From the NCBI RefSeq assembly GCF_900104575.1, contig NZ_LT629731.1, forward strand, positions 3,936,016-4,000,015: a stretch of 64,000 nucleotides of DNA. Reading direction: 5' to 3'. Origin of the DNA: Bacillus tuaregi. GTDB lineage: Bacteria; Bacillota; Bacilli; Bacillales; Cytobacillaceae. Made by a program: the position numbers and the translations under genes. Of the stretch, positions 1 through 7,844 are shown piece by piece (position 1 is the first letter of the stretch; each line of letters starts with the position of its first letter). The notes beneath the pieces were generated by a model. It was not told the origin of the DNA and made no database searches. It saw nothing but the letters and a program-made list of their open reading frames with translations.

Positions 1-323
1 GAAACAAGAGTTAATGCTTCAACCTTAACAACAGTAGTAAAGATAATTGCTTCTATGATAACTGGAATTGTATGACCGACATTTAATGTTCCAGGCAACA
101 ATTCATCATTCTTTAAAAATTTTGTAATTTTAAAACCAAGTGTTGTAGTCGCAAATGAACCGATTCCAAGAGTATCAAGAAAATCTGTAATAAGACCTAC
201 AATAAATGCTGTTAACGTTTTTTCCGGACCCAGGTTCGCTTTGTGTTTGATTAAATCTTTGATGAGAAAGAATGAAAACCAAACTCCCAAAGCAACAAGC
301 AGTGTTATTATTGCTGCAACCAT
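1..323 (-). CDS. TauE/SafE-family (TSUP) permease, copy 1, partial
   Basis: Translation from ATG at 323 gives a hydrophobic protein that runs off the left edge, so only the first ~107 residues are visible. It matches the complete permease at 7845-8768 closely, including the stretches HKANLGPEK, DFLDTLGIGSFATTTLGFKI and LPGTLNVGHTIPV. TSUP proteins are multi-pass membrane carriers for small sulfur-containing or organic anions; the substrate here cannot be told from sequence. It is the last visible gene of the first prd operon copy, behind prdF, and is separated from prdF by an inserted dispersed repeat that the second operon lacks. Confidence 0.85.
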   Translation of the reverse strand, partial: MVAAIITLLVALGVWFSFFLIKDLIKHKANLGPEKTLTAFIVGLITDFLDTLGIGSFATTTLGFKITKFLKNDELLPGTLNVGHTIPVIIEAIIFTTVVKVEALTLV

Positions 324-471
324 ATTTATCAACCTTTCTTATTTTGAATAACATTTCGACTTTCCATAAATAATCACACCCAAATGGCCTGTAGAGTACG
401 CATGTCTAACAAGCGATTCATCTTAATCAATGAATATCCACGTACACCACAGACCATTTAACAATCTTTAT

Positions 472-570
472 ATCAAATTCGCCCGTCGAATTTGCGTCCG
501 GATTACCTGAGGTCGCTCGATAAATTACCCCTAAAAAATCCGTGTCATCCGCCGGAGGCTTAACTTCATT
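472..570 (-). repeat. Dispersed structured repeat, copy 1 (truncated)
   Basis: About 99 bases match 37447-37548 and 50927-51030. On the minus strand the unit ends in a hairpin with 7-bp arms AAATTCG/CGAATTT followed by GAT, after which the three copies diverge. Upstream of it, UCCGG and CCGGA can pair across the core in all copies. This copy stops at the ATGAAGTTAA boundary and lacks the outer inverted repeat and second hairpin present in the other two. It sits between prdF and the TSUP gene of operon copy 1. Architecture suggests a remnant of an IS200/IS605-type right end. Confidence 0.7.
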
Positions 571-601
571 GTTCTGAGAGCGATTTAGTTATTGCGCTAG
601 C

Positions 602-1696
602 TTATTTCAATGTAAAGCCATATTTAAGCGGATCTTCAGGGTCAATCAAGAAAGTATTATATCCTGTAATGTAAGCAGACCCCGTTACCTCCGGAATGAT
701 TGCAGCTTGTCCACCAATCATGGTTTCCTCCACAATACGGCCTTTAAATAAAGTACCCAGGATACTTTCGTATACAAATGGTTCATCAATATCTAATTCT
801 CCACGCGCATGAAGAGTGGCTAGCTTTGCACTAGTTCCAGTACCGCAAGGAGAACGGTCTACCTGTCCTTGTCCAAAAACAACTACATTTTTGTAGGTTG
901 CTTCAGGATGTGTTGGATCATCGAAAATTTCAATTAAATCAGCTTTATTAATATGCGCTAAGGTTGGATGTTGAATTTCGATTGTTTCATTCACCCTATT
1001 AAGAACCTTCATACCAATATCAGATAGCTTTGATGCATTTTCCGGCACTACCTTTAAGCCTAATTCCTTTGCAGAGATAATGACAAAAAAGCTGCCGCCA
1101 AATGAGATATCAAAGGTTACTTCTCTATCTAATTCAGGGATAAATAGCTTTTGATTCCTTTTATATAGGAAGGAAGGTACGTTTTTAAATGATACTTCTT
1201 TTACTTTATTGCCGCCCTTTATGTAAGCGGTTGCTTGGACAAGTCCAGCTGCCGTGTCAAGAACAACCTGTGCCGTTCTTTGATCAGCAAAGGTTTCAAC
1301 CATTCCTGTTTCAATCGCTGCAGTAACAGCGGCAATGGTATTATGTCCGCACATATTTAAATAACCGCCACCATCCATAAATATGATTCCAAAATCAGCT
1401 TCTGGATGTACCGGAGGAGTTAAAAATGCACCAAACATTTCATTATGACCACGCGGCTCATGCATTAACGCTGTACGCAAATGATCCTGATGATCAATTA
1501 AATATTGTCTTTTATCAGCCATTGTCATTCCAGGTATATTAGGAAGACCACCGGTAACGATACGCGCAGCTTCACCCGCAGTATGAGAGTCAATCGCCGT
1601 GACCATTCTTGTTACGCCTGTTCTTCTTTCACGAGACGTCTCCTCGGTAATTAAGTCTTCTCTATCAATAACTGGAATTAAATCTGATACTGTCAT
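602..1696 (-). CDS. prdF: Proline racemase PrdF, copy 1
   Basis: A 364-residue proline racemase-family enzyme that interconverts L- and D-proline so that D-proline can enter D-proline reductase. Both catalytic cysteines of the family are visible, in MCGHNT and in DRSPCGTGTSA; the Cys/Cys pair fits racemases or epimerases rather than the dehydratase subfamily with Thr. The ATG at 1696 is chosen because GGAGG lies just upstream and the copy-2 protein begins at the same residue; a TTG 15 bases upstream is less likely. It follows prdE on the same strand and is nearly identical along its length to the gene at 8935-10029. Confidence 0.93.
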   Translation of the reverse strand: MTVSDLIPVIDREDLITEETSRERRTGVTRMVTAIDSHTAGEAARIVTGGLPNIPGMTMADKRQYLIDHQDHLRTALMHEPRGHNEMFGAFLTPPVHPEADFGIIFMDGGGYLNMCGHNTIAAVTAAIETGMVETFADQRTAQVVLDTAAGLVQATAYIKGGNKVKEVSFKNVPSFLYKRNQKLFIPELDREVTFDISFGGSFFVIISAKELGLKVVPENASKLSDIGMKVLNRVNETIEIQHPTLAHINKADLIEIFDDPTHPEATYKNVVVFGQGQVDRSPCGTGTSAKLATLHARGELDIDEPFVYESILGTLFKGRIVEETMIGGQAAIIPEVTGSAYITGYNTFLIDPEDPLKYGFTLK

Positions 1697-1748
1697 TGCG
1701 ATAACCTCCAAGTTTGAAAGCTCAATGATCTGGGCTTTAACTCAATTA

Positions 1749-2219
1749 TTATTGTTTATCCCGTCTTATTTTCAACTTCAACAACGCCAGTGCTTTTCTT
1801 GCGTCCATCTCAACCACGTTGTTTTCGCCTACAACCTCAGTTTCAATACCTTCTACTGATTTATTAAAGTCGACAACTAAATCAGTGAATTCATTTGTCA
1901 CCACAAACTTTGCCATAGTTCCGATAAACTTTAACCCGACAATACTTATGTTTCGTTTCCCGATTTCTTCCATTGTATTGGCGAAGTCAACATCACTATT
2001 TCCCCAGCCATCTGCTGAAATAATAGCGCCTTCTACACGCATCGCTTCAAGCCATGAGGCTGTTCGCTTTCCAACCAAATGTTTGTTATAATTATCCTGG
2101 GGTGTTCCGACAATTACGATACCCGCTAAGTCAACATCCTGATCAGAGCTCACCACAGCAGTCAATGGATCTCTAAAATGGTGTAACGATGTTTCTTTTG
2201 TAGAGGGTCCAATTCCCAT
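1749..2219 (-). CDS. prdE: PrdE, PrdA C-terminal-half paralogue, copy 1
   Basis: A 156-residue proline reductase-associated protein. Its start, MGIGPSTKETSLHHFRDPL, aligns with the segment just after the processing site of PrdA (CIGPASKEC, HYFREPL), and the rest follows the PrdA C-terminal part, for example LAGIVIVGTPQDN against LVGVVFVGSPQAN and EGAIISADGWGNSDVDFA against DGAIVTTEGFGNNHIDFA. The cysteine that becomes the pyruvoyl group in PrdA is absent, so this is probably not a catalytic pyruvoyl subunit. It lies 57 bases behind prdD, which corresponds to the matching N-terminal half. Its exact role in the proline reductase system is not established from sequence. Confidence 0.85.
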   Translation of the reverse strand: MGIGPSTKETSLHHFRDPLTAVVSSDQDVDLAGIVIVGTPQDNYNKHLVGKRTASWLEAMRVEGAIISADGWGNSDVDFANTMEEIGKRNISIVGLKFIGTMAKFVVTNEFTDLVVDFNKSVEGIETEVVGENNVVEMDARKALALLKLKIRRDKQ

Positions 2220-2276
2220 TCATTATCACCAGCCTTCCAAGATTGTTACAAATATCACATTCTAGCTGAAAAATTT

Positions 2277-3029
2277 TTAAGTTAGTGATCGAAGTGCTCC
2301 ATCACGATATTCATTTGGCGTTAGGACAACAGGCATATTTCCAATGTCAATGATGGATACTCCACCTTCAATCCCACTTGGTTCCTTCATGTACAATAGA
2401 TTATCATACATGGCTCCCTGTCCAGCCACTTGCTTTACAATCGCAATCCTTGTTTTATCCCTTTTCACTCGATCATGATACACATGTTTTTCATCTGCAT
2501 CTTTTCCATTTTTCATTTTTAGAATGTCTCGAATCGGCTGAATAATTGAATCACAAATCTGAAACATCGAAAATGCCAGACTTCTTGTGAAAGAAAGACC
2601 TGGTTTTAAGGTTACATCGACGTGTATAATATAGTCATCCTCATTTGGAGTTCCGGCTTTTCCAAGCTTTAACTTCTCTTGTAAAATCCCTTCAGAAGAA
2701 CCAAATTCATGCATTTGATTTCCTTCTTCATCCCTACCTGTCAGCATGACATAAACACCCGTTAAGGTATGGGTTATCCCTTCACCCAGCTCTCCAAGGA
2801 CTTTAGCAGAAATAGGCATGATGTCCATAATGGTATTAATCTCAACATTATGTTGTTTTGGTTCAATAATTGATACTGTAAGCTTTGATACTTTATCGAA
2901 GCTGCTTTCCAACTTATCATATTGATTAGGAAGGGTTAGGATCCTATTCGATAGATTTACTTTCTGACCGAATACTACCTTCTCTACATGAAAACATTTA
3001 ATCGTTAAGCTTCTAAGTACATCCTCCAT
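2277..3029 (-). CDS. prdD: PrdD, PrdA N-terminal-half paralogue, copy 1
   Basis: A 250-residue proline reductase-associated protein. It aligns with the central part of PrdA from the segment IRSLQKRYFPIEKVVFAE (here LRSLTIKCFHVEKVVFGQ) through DIMPISAKVLGELGEGITHTLTG and QVAGQGAMYDNLL up to GALRSLT, which matches the PrdA sequence GIHALT immediately before its processing cysteine. PrdD therefore ends exactly where PrdA is cut. ATG at 3029 is preferred over GTG at 3038 because GGGTGAG lies upstream and copy 2 starts at the same residue. A perfect 18-bp hairpin separates it from prdB. Confidence 0.87.
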   Translation of the reverse strand: MEDVLRSLTIKCFHVEKVVFGQKVNLSNRILTLPNQYDKLESSFDKVSKLTVSIIEPKQHNVEINTIMDIMPISAKVLGELGEGITHTLTGVYVMLTGRDEEGNQMHEFGSSEGILQEKLKLGKAGTPNEDDYIIHVDVTLKPGLSFTRSLAFSMFQICDSIIQPIRDILKMKNGKDADEKHVYHDRVKRDKTRIAIVKQVAGQGAMYDNLLYMKEPSGIEGGVSIIDIGNMPVVLTPNEYRDGALRSLT

Positions 3030-3054
3030 ATCTCTCACCCTATATGTTCAAATT

Positions 3055-3093
3055 CTATTACTCACAAATAACAAAGTTATTTGTGAGTAATAG
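3055..3093 (-). other. Perfect 18-bp stem-loop between prdB and prdD, copy 1
   Basis: Arms 3055-3072 and 3076-3093 are perfect inverted complements around an AAA loop. No T-run follows on the minus strand, so it does not look like a simple terminator. It lies in the ~96-base prdB-prdD gap and may shape or stabilise the mRNA. The second operon has a different hairpin at the same place. Confidence 0.75.
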
Positions 3094-3125
3094 TTGCCAG
3101 TACATGGCATAAAAACATATTTCTA

Positions 3126-3848
3126 TTAGATATGAGCGATATACTCGTAAGGTAAAGGTACAATAGTACCAGCAGTTTGAATGGTCTCAAGCTGTGCTAA
3201 TGTATCTCTTAATATACCTATTTGCATTTCAATATTATGTGGCTCACCTGCATTTGCACCCATTGGAATTAGTGGTGCTACCGCACGAGGTGTACCATTT
3301 TGACGCACTACTGGCGGTAATGCGGCAATTAGAATAGTAGGAATTCCTGCTTGTTCAATAGCTCTCTGCACGATCACGGCAGTTCTGTGACAAGTACCTC
3401 AGCCAGCTGTGAGAACAACGGCGTCTACTTGTTCAGCTAATAATTTTGCAGCGATTTCAGGACCTGTTTTATCAGTAAATACTTCCTGATTTCCGCCGCC
3501 GCCCATAAATCCAAAGTGCATCGGAGCAACTTCCTTAAATACTCCTTCAGCCTGCAGTTCACGTAAGCGGTCAATCGGGAACATACAGTTGATATCTTTG
3601 TTCACATCGGCATTATCATAGCCTCCGTGAGATACCATTAGCTGATCGCTTGGAGAATCTCCAGGAACCTCTCTATAGGTTGTATCCCCTGCTAAATTAA
3701 ATCTCTTATCAGACTTTAAGTGAACACCTGCCGCTGTAGCTAGAGCAATGCGCATTTCACTTACTGGTTTTGTTACTGGAGTAAATACTGGTTTTGGTGT
3801 TACTGGAACGTAAATCTCTGATTGTAAACCTTTAACTACGGTAACCAT
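3126..3848 (-). CDS. prdB: D-proline reductase selenoprotein subunit PrdB, copy 1
   Basis: Reading the TGA at 3399-3401 as selenocysteine joins two open segments into one 240-residue protein, the usual PrdB size. The site reads LTAGUGTCHRTAVIVQRA, the U-x-x-C redox motif expected for PrdB, with Sec at residue 150. PrdB is the selenocysteine subunit that, with pyruvoyl-bearing PrdA, reductively opens the D-proline ring to 5-aminovalerate in the cytoplasm. Translation starts at ATG 3848 behind a GGGAG site, directly after the 97-residue gene. The identical arrangement in the second operon, with the same in-frame TGA, argues strongly against a chance stop or sequencing error. Confidence 0.94.
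3399..3401 (-). other. Selenocysteine TGA codon in prdB copy 1
   Basis: In-frame TGA within LTAG-U-GTCHRTA; downstream reading stays open to 3126. A short TCAC/GTGA stem can form 10-25 bases downstream, but a convincing SECIS fold could not be proven by eye. Confidence 0.93.
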
Positions 3849-3864
3849 TTCTCCGACTCCCTTC

Positions 3865-4158
3865 TTACACGTTTTGTTTTTTTGCTTCTATTTCTTTTCT
3901 ACGGCGATTTGATTCATTAATTGCATAGACATATTTTTCATCAGGCTCTTCATCAAGTACTTCTGGATAACTCATCATAAAGCCAACCTCTTGACCCATT
4001 TGAACATCATACTGAGAAATTAGCATTCTACGAGGAATTTTCAGTTGACCTAAACGGCCTTTTAAATCAATCGTTACACTAGCATCTGTTACTTCAACGA
4101 TGATTCCTTCATACATTCTTTCAGTTGAAATGTACTTTAATTCATTTAATCTATCCAT
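3865..4158 (-). CDS. Small conserved protein of the prd cluster (copy 1 only)
   Basis: A 97-residue soluble, charged protein with no signal peptide or membrane segment. The sequence has a beta-rich start (MYEGIIVEVTDASVTIDLKGRLGQLKIPRRML) that looks like a small barrel, then an acidic part and a basic tail. I believe similar proteins occur in clostridial prd clusters under the label CBO2463/CBO2479 domain, but cannot verify this here. It lies between prdA and prdB, starting 10 bases after prdA ends. The second operon has no counterpart: only a short spacer separates prdA and prdB there, so the gene was gained by one copy or lost from the other. Confidence 0.7.
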   Translation of the reverse strand: MDRLNELKYISTERMYEGIIVEVTDASVTIDLKGRLGQLKIPRRMLISQYDVQMGQEVGFMMSYPEVLDEEPDEKYVYAINESNRRRKEIEAKKQNV

Positions 4159-4168
4159 AAAATCACCC

Positions 4169-6067
4169 TTAGTTTAACACTGGTTCTTGTTCAGGCTCGT
4201 AAATCTCCATACGTTTCTTACTCTTTGGAAGTACTTGTTCATTGTCGACTAATTCTATTTTTCTACCAGTAGCTGTTTCAATGGCTTCAATATTATTTAA
4301 TTTAACATTTGAATTCCATTTTCTTTCTGCCGGTTTCACTTTTTCTCCGCCAAGAACAGTTTTTAACATAGCAAGCGCACGAATCGCATCCTCTTCACAA
4401 AGTGTGTTGTTACCTAGGATTTCGTTTTCAATACCTTGCATGGACTTATTGTTATCAACCATGTTGTTCATATATTTATTACCAACAACAAGTGCTCCCT
4501 GAACAGCTGAGTAAGTCATACCAACTACTTCAATACCACGTTTACCGATTTCCTCGATATGGGAAGCAAAATCAATATGGTTATTACCAAAGCCTTCTGT
4601 AGTAACGATAGCTCCATCAATATCCATAGCTTCCACCATCATGCCAAGACGTTTTGAAACATAGAATTTTTCAGAGTTAGCTTGTGGTGAACCAACAAAC
4701 ACAACACCTACTAAATCAATTTCTTCGTCTGCCATTGCAGCTTCAACTAATGGTTCTCTGAAATAATGGCGTGAACATTCTTTTGATGCAGGTCCGATAC
4801 ATGTAAGAGCATGGATTCCCCCATCAAGTACTTCAGTTGGTGCTAACATAACAGGTAAGTTACCTAAGTCTACGTTTGGCTTAGCACCTAAAGTACCAAC
4901 TGGCTCAACAGGCATGATTAAGTTGTCGTGCATAGCTCCTTGACCCATGATTTCTTTAACAATTAATACCTTCTTATTTCCTGGGCGGCGGTACTGCACA
5001 ATCTCTTCTGTAAATACTGCCAATGAATCGTCAGCTTCTTTTAGAGCCTTACGGATTTCTTCTGTAATAAAGTCTGCTGCTTTATGAGCTGCTAAAGGAC
5101 CGCTGCGTTCCATGTTTGTACCAGCTTTAATGGTTACCTGTGCTTTAATAAAGATTTCGCCTTTATCAGGAGCACCCGGACGTCCCCACATGATATTTCT
5201 GTTAAGTTCACCTTCAGATGATCCAAATTCACCAATTTGTACTCCGTTTGCGTCTGTACCAGTTAAGACCATAACGGCACCATCGATTACTCGTGTAATA
5301 CCATGACCAAGTTCGCCTTCCTCTTTCGTGGCAATTGGTTGAACATCCATGATGGTTTCGCTATATGTGTCATACATATCAGGTGTAATAATTTCCAATT
5401 TCATGTCTTCGACAAGCTCTTCTAAATTCACTGCATCCTTGCAGATTTCTTCTGCATGACGAAGATATAATGTTTTACCTTCAATTTTTGTTGTCTCAGC
5501 AAATACTACCTTCTCAATTGGGAAGTATCTCTTTTGTAGACTGCGCATTTTCTTTGCTTCTGCTTGCTTTTCTTCAACTGCTTTAACAGCAGCTTGCTCA
5601 GCAGTAGCGCTAACTGTCTCAACTTGTTGAGTTGGGACTATTCTATTAACTCCCTCAACTGTAAGAGGAATTTCGAGACTAATTCCTTTACCTTCTGCAA
5701 TCGTTAATTTAAGTGTTTGGCCAAATCCTGTTGCTTGTACAGGACTTACCGGTGTAGCTTCTGCTACAGTTACTGGTTCTTCTTTTACTTCTTCTTCTGC
5801 TGCTTCTTTTATTTCTTTCACACCATCTAACACATCTGGTGTTAATGGAATAAGAGCATCCAACGTTTTTGTTAATTTTGCTCCAATTGCTTGTTCAATT
5901 GTGATATAATTTTCTGGCATTGTTAATAATCCGCTATCTTCAAGATCCGGAAAAAGGGCTGGATCTTCTAGATTATCGGGTTGAATAATGGTTCCTGCTT
6001 CTGTTCTACAGCATAGCACTGCAGGGTCTTTGGCATGGTCTTTAGCTGTTTCTACAGTAATGGACAT
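4169..6067 (-). CDS. prdA: D-proline reductase proprotein PrdA, copy 1
   Basis: A 632-residue proprotein of D-proline reductase. The family is cut at a Thr-Cys bond and the cysteine becomes the N-terminal pyruvoyl group that binds D-proline; here the site is GGIHALT-CIGPASKEC with Cys423 (codon 4799-4801). The N-terminal ~180 residues contain an acidic, low-complexity Glu/Ala/Val linker around residues 85-165 that differs most between the two copies. Conserved blocks include GQGAMHDNLIMPVEPVG and EEIDLVGVVFVGSPQAN. The start has AGGAGG upstream. The gene follows prdC by about 65 bases and precedes the 97-residue gene and prdB. Confidence 0.95.
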   Translation of the reverse strand: MSITVETAKDHAKDPAVLCCRTEAGTIIQPDNLEDPALFPDLEDSGLLTMPENYITIEQAIGAKLTKTLDALIPLTPDVLDGVKEIKEAAEEEVKEEPVTVAEATPVSPVQATGFGQTLKLTIAEGKGISLEIPLTVEGVNRIVPTQQVETVSATAEQAAVKAVEEKQAEAKKMRSLQKRYFPIEKVVFAETTKIEGKTLYLRHAEEICKDAVNLEELVEDMKLEIITPDMYDTYSETIMDVQPIATKEEGELGHGITRVIDGAVMVLTGTDANGVQIGEFGSSEGELNRNIMWGRPGAPDKGEIFIKAQVTIKAGTNMERSGPLAAHKAADFITEEIRKALKEADDSLAVFTEEIVQYRRPGNKKVLIVKEIMGQGAMHDNLIMPVEPVGTLGAKPNVDLGNLPVMLAPTEVLDGGIHALTCIGPASKECSRHYFREPLVEAAMADEEIDLVGVVFVGSPQANSEKFYVSKRLGMMVEAMDIDGAIVTTEGFGNNHIDFASHIEEIGKRGIEVVGMTYSAVQGALVVGNKYMNNMVDNNKSMQGIENEILGNNTLCEEDAIRALAMLKTVLGGEKVKPAERKWNSNVKLNNIEAIETATGRKIELVDNEQVLPKSKKRMEIYEPEQEPVLN

Positions 6068-6132
6068 GTTTGTAAGCCTCCTAATAAATAATTTCTTGCT
6101 TCATATAGGTAAAGGGTAAAAGTCGATGCAAA

Positions 6133-7422
6133 TTATTTAACGGTGGCTAATTTCCTGTATAGCTTATGACCTGCCGCACGTAATACGTGATCTGTACTAT
6201 GATAAACCGGAACTCCTAACCTAGGAGCTACACCCATAACGGTGTTCGTTCAATCCTGGCATGTTCCAGTAAGTACAACCTCTGCCCCTGCTTTTTTCAT
6301 ACTAAGGACTTTCTCAGCTTGTCCCGGACAAACTCCCGGCAAACTACATCTATACCTTCCATTAACCTCTACCATTCGTTTGCATCTTTCGGCTGCCACA
6401 ACTTCTGCACCCATCCCAGTTGCAATTTCTGTCAATCTTTCTTCACTGCCGCCACACTCACACATCAGAATACCTACTTTACGGTTTTCTTGTGGAAATG
6501 GCATAGCAACAAGAATCCCACCTGATGTTTTTGTGATTGCTGTGTTTTCTTCTCCATGTCGACCAGTGAACGGTCCGCCAATCACGATTTCACCATGTGG
6601 ATGAACGTATCCTCCACACTGTTCAATATAATATTTAACTGGCATACCAATAGGTTGATTTAAAAATACCTTTGAACCTGATTGTACACGGCCGGACACG
6701 GTTAAATCCTTTTCAATAAACGGCTTGCGCAATTCAATAGCTTCAACCGCATGCTTAATGGTTTCAACGTTTGAAACAATCGCATTCGCAGCAATTGGCA
6801 GCTGTCCCGGCTCCAGCGTAACACCTAATAATTCCCTGATAATAACCCGCTCATCACCTGATGGGTACATATCTGGTAAAAACTTCAGTTCAACATCTGG
6901 TTCATTTTTGCATGCCTTGCCTAAGGCTATCATTGCCTTTTGATATTTTGTCTTAATGGCGATATAAGCCTTTTTCGCTTTTGTCATTTCCATTAAGTAC
7001 TTTAAACCCCGAACAATTAACTCAGGATGTTCTTCCATCAATAAAACGTTATGGCCAAGCAATGGTTCACATTCCGCAGCATTTGCGATAATGTAGCCAT
7101 TATCAACGGTTGTGTTGTATTTCACATGCATCGGGAAACCTGCTCCTCCTGCACCAACAATTCCCGCTTCTTTAATGGCTTCTAAGTAATTATCAGTTTC
7201 AGGAATTGGAACAAACTCCTTTGGCTGATTCGGTGCCATTTCAATGACGATTTCATTGTCAGTTATTTCTAAAACTGCTCCTGAAACGCTGGCATGAATA
7301 TTTGCACCTAATCCCTGTGGAATGGCTATTTTTTGTCCACGTTTTACGATTTCACCGGCATTAATAATCGGCTGACAAGGAGCACCAACATGTTGTTTTA
7401 ATAGAATATGCACTACTGTCAT
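6133..7422 (-). CDS. prdC: PrdC, RnfC-like selenoprotein electron donor, copy 1
   Basis: A 429-residue protein when the TGA at 6250-6252 is read as selenocysteine: the reading continues from VVLTGTCQD through U into TNTVMGVAPRLGVPVYHST and ends at TAA 6133. It has the RnfC-like fold signature (HVGAPCQP near the start, GAGGAGFPMHVK, NAAECEPLL) and a Cys-rich C-terminal part (MCECGG, ERCKRM, RYRCSLPGVCPGQ, GTCQDU) suited to electron transfer to PrdB. ATG 7422 has AGGAGG upstream and agrees with copy 2. It is the first gene of operon copy 1. Truncation at the TGA would remove 39 residues, but those are conserved in the second copy down to synonymous bases. Confidence 0.92.
6213..6245 (-). promoter_or_regulatory. 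Candidate SECIS hairpins downstream of prdC TGA, copy 1
   Basis: Just after the TGA (minus strand) lie two small stems: ACACC/GGTGT at 6230-6245 and CTCCT/AGGAG at 6213-6227 with loop AGGTT. Bacterial SECIS elements lie directly downstream of the UGA with a GU-containing apical loop. The same bases are identical in copy 2 (14372-14404). By-eye fold only. Confidence 0.45.
6250..6252 (-). other. Selenocysteine TGA codon in prdC copy 1
   Basis: In-frame TGA in TGTCQD-U-TNTVMG; the following 39 codons are open and end in TAA at 6133-6135. Confidence 0.9.
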
Positions 7423-7500
7423 TTCTTCACCTCCTGACAGCTTCATAATATCACCCGTATCACAAAAAAAATATATAGATTTCGCTGAATTAGTAAGGTT

Positions 7501-7559
7501 TCACCAATCATTCAATTTTTGGTAATTATTTTGTCACTAAGAAATTGGGGAAACGTTTA
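7501..7559 (-). promoter_or_regulatory. Conserved non-coding block upstream of prdC, copy 1
   Basis: This stretch, 80-140 bases ahead of prdC, is clearly related to 15663-15726 ahead of the second prdC: both contain CAATCATTCAA, TTTTGGTAA and TTTTGTCACTA. The rest of the two upstream regions is much less alike. Conservation suggests promoter or activator binding. I could not place a convincing sigma-A or sigma-54 promoter in it. Confidence 0.5.
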
Positions 7560-7721
7560 TAAATAACGGGTTTGCGATAGGTACCCTTCATTAGACAAAA
7601 TTCGCCTTTATTTGCACTTGTGATGTTATTCACACACCTACATAATTTAGTCAACCATAGGAGTATTCAATGCTTTTCAGCGGATTAATAAATTAATTTT
7701 ATCAAATAAATTCGCACCCAT

Positions 7722-7770
7722 AAAAAAGACTCGGGGAAGACGACGTAGCCGTCTTCCCCGAGTCTTTTTT
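7722..7770 (-). terminator. Strong bidirectional terminator after the second prd operon
   Basis: A 21-bp perfect stem (AAAAAAGACTCGGGGAAGACG and its complement) with a 7-base loop and T-runs on both strands. It lies behind the TSUP gene of operon copy 2 and ahead of prdC copy 1, so the two tandem operons are probably separate transcription units. Confidence 0.92.
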
Positions 7771-7844
7771 ATGAAATCTTATCAACTAGTTGTAACAGAA
7801 TTGGAAAGTTGACAATCCATTAGCCAGCATAAAACTAAATGATA

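Larger units (their letters stand above)
1..7559 (-). repeat. Tandem duplication unit, copy 1 (prd operon)
   Basis: Gene order prdC-prdA-small gene-prdB-prdD-prdE-prdF-TSUP, including the upstream block, matches 7845-15726. Divergence is gene-wide but uneven, so the duplication is not recent overall. Extends beyond the left edge. Confidence 0.92.

Noticed and set aside
3399-3401. prdB read as a frameshifted or truncated pseudogene
   Set aside because: The frame is uninterrupted on both sides of the TGA, the motif U-x-x-C fits PrdB, and the second copy has the same TGA.
7545-7562. cre-like catabolite site GGGAAACGTTTATA ahead of prdC copy 1
   Set aside because: It deviates from the consensus and is not conserved in copy 2 (GGGAAATGTTGATA).
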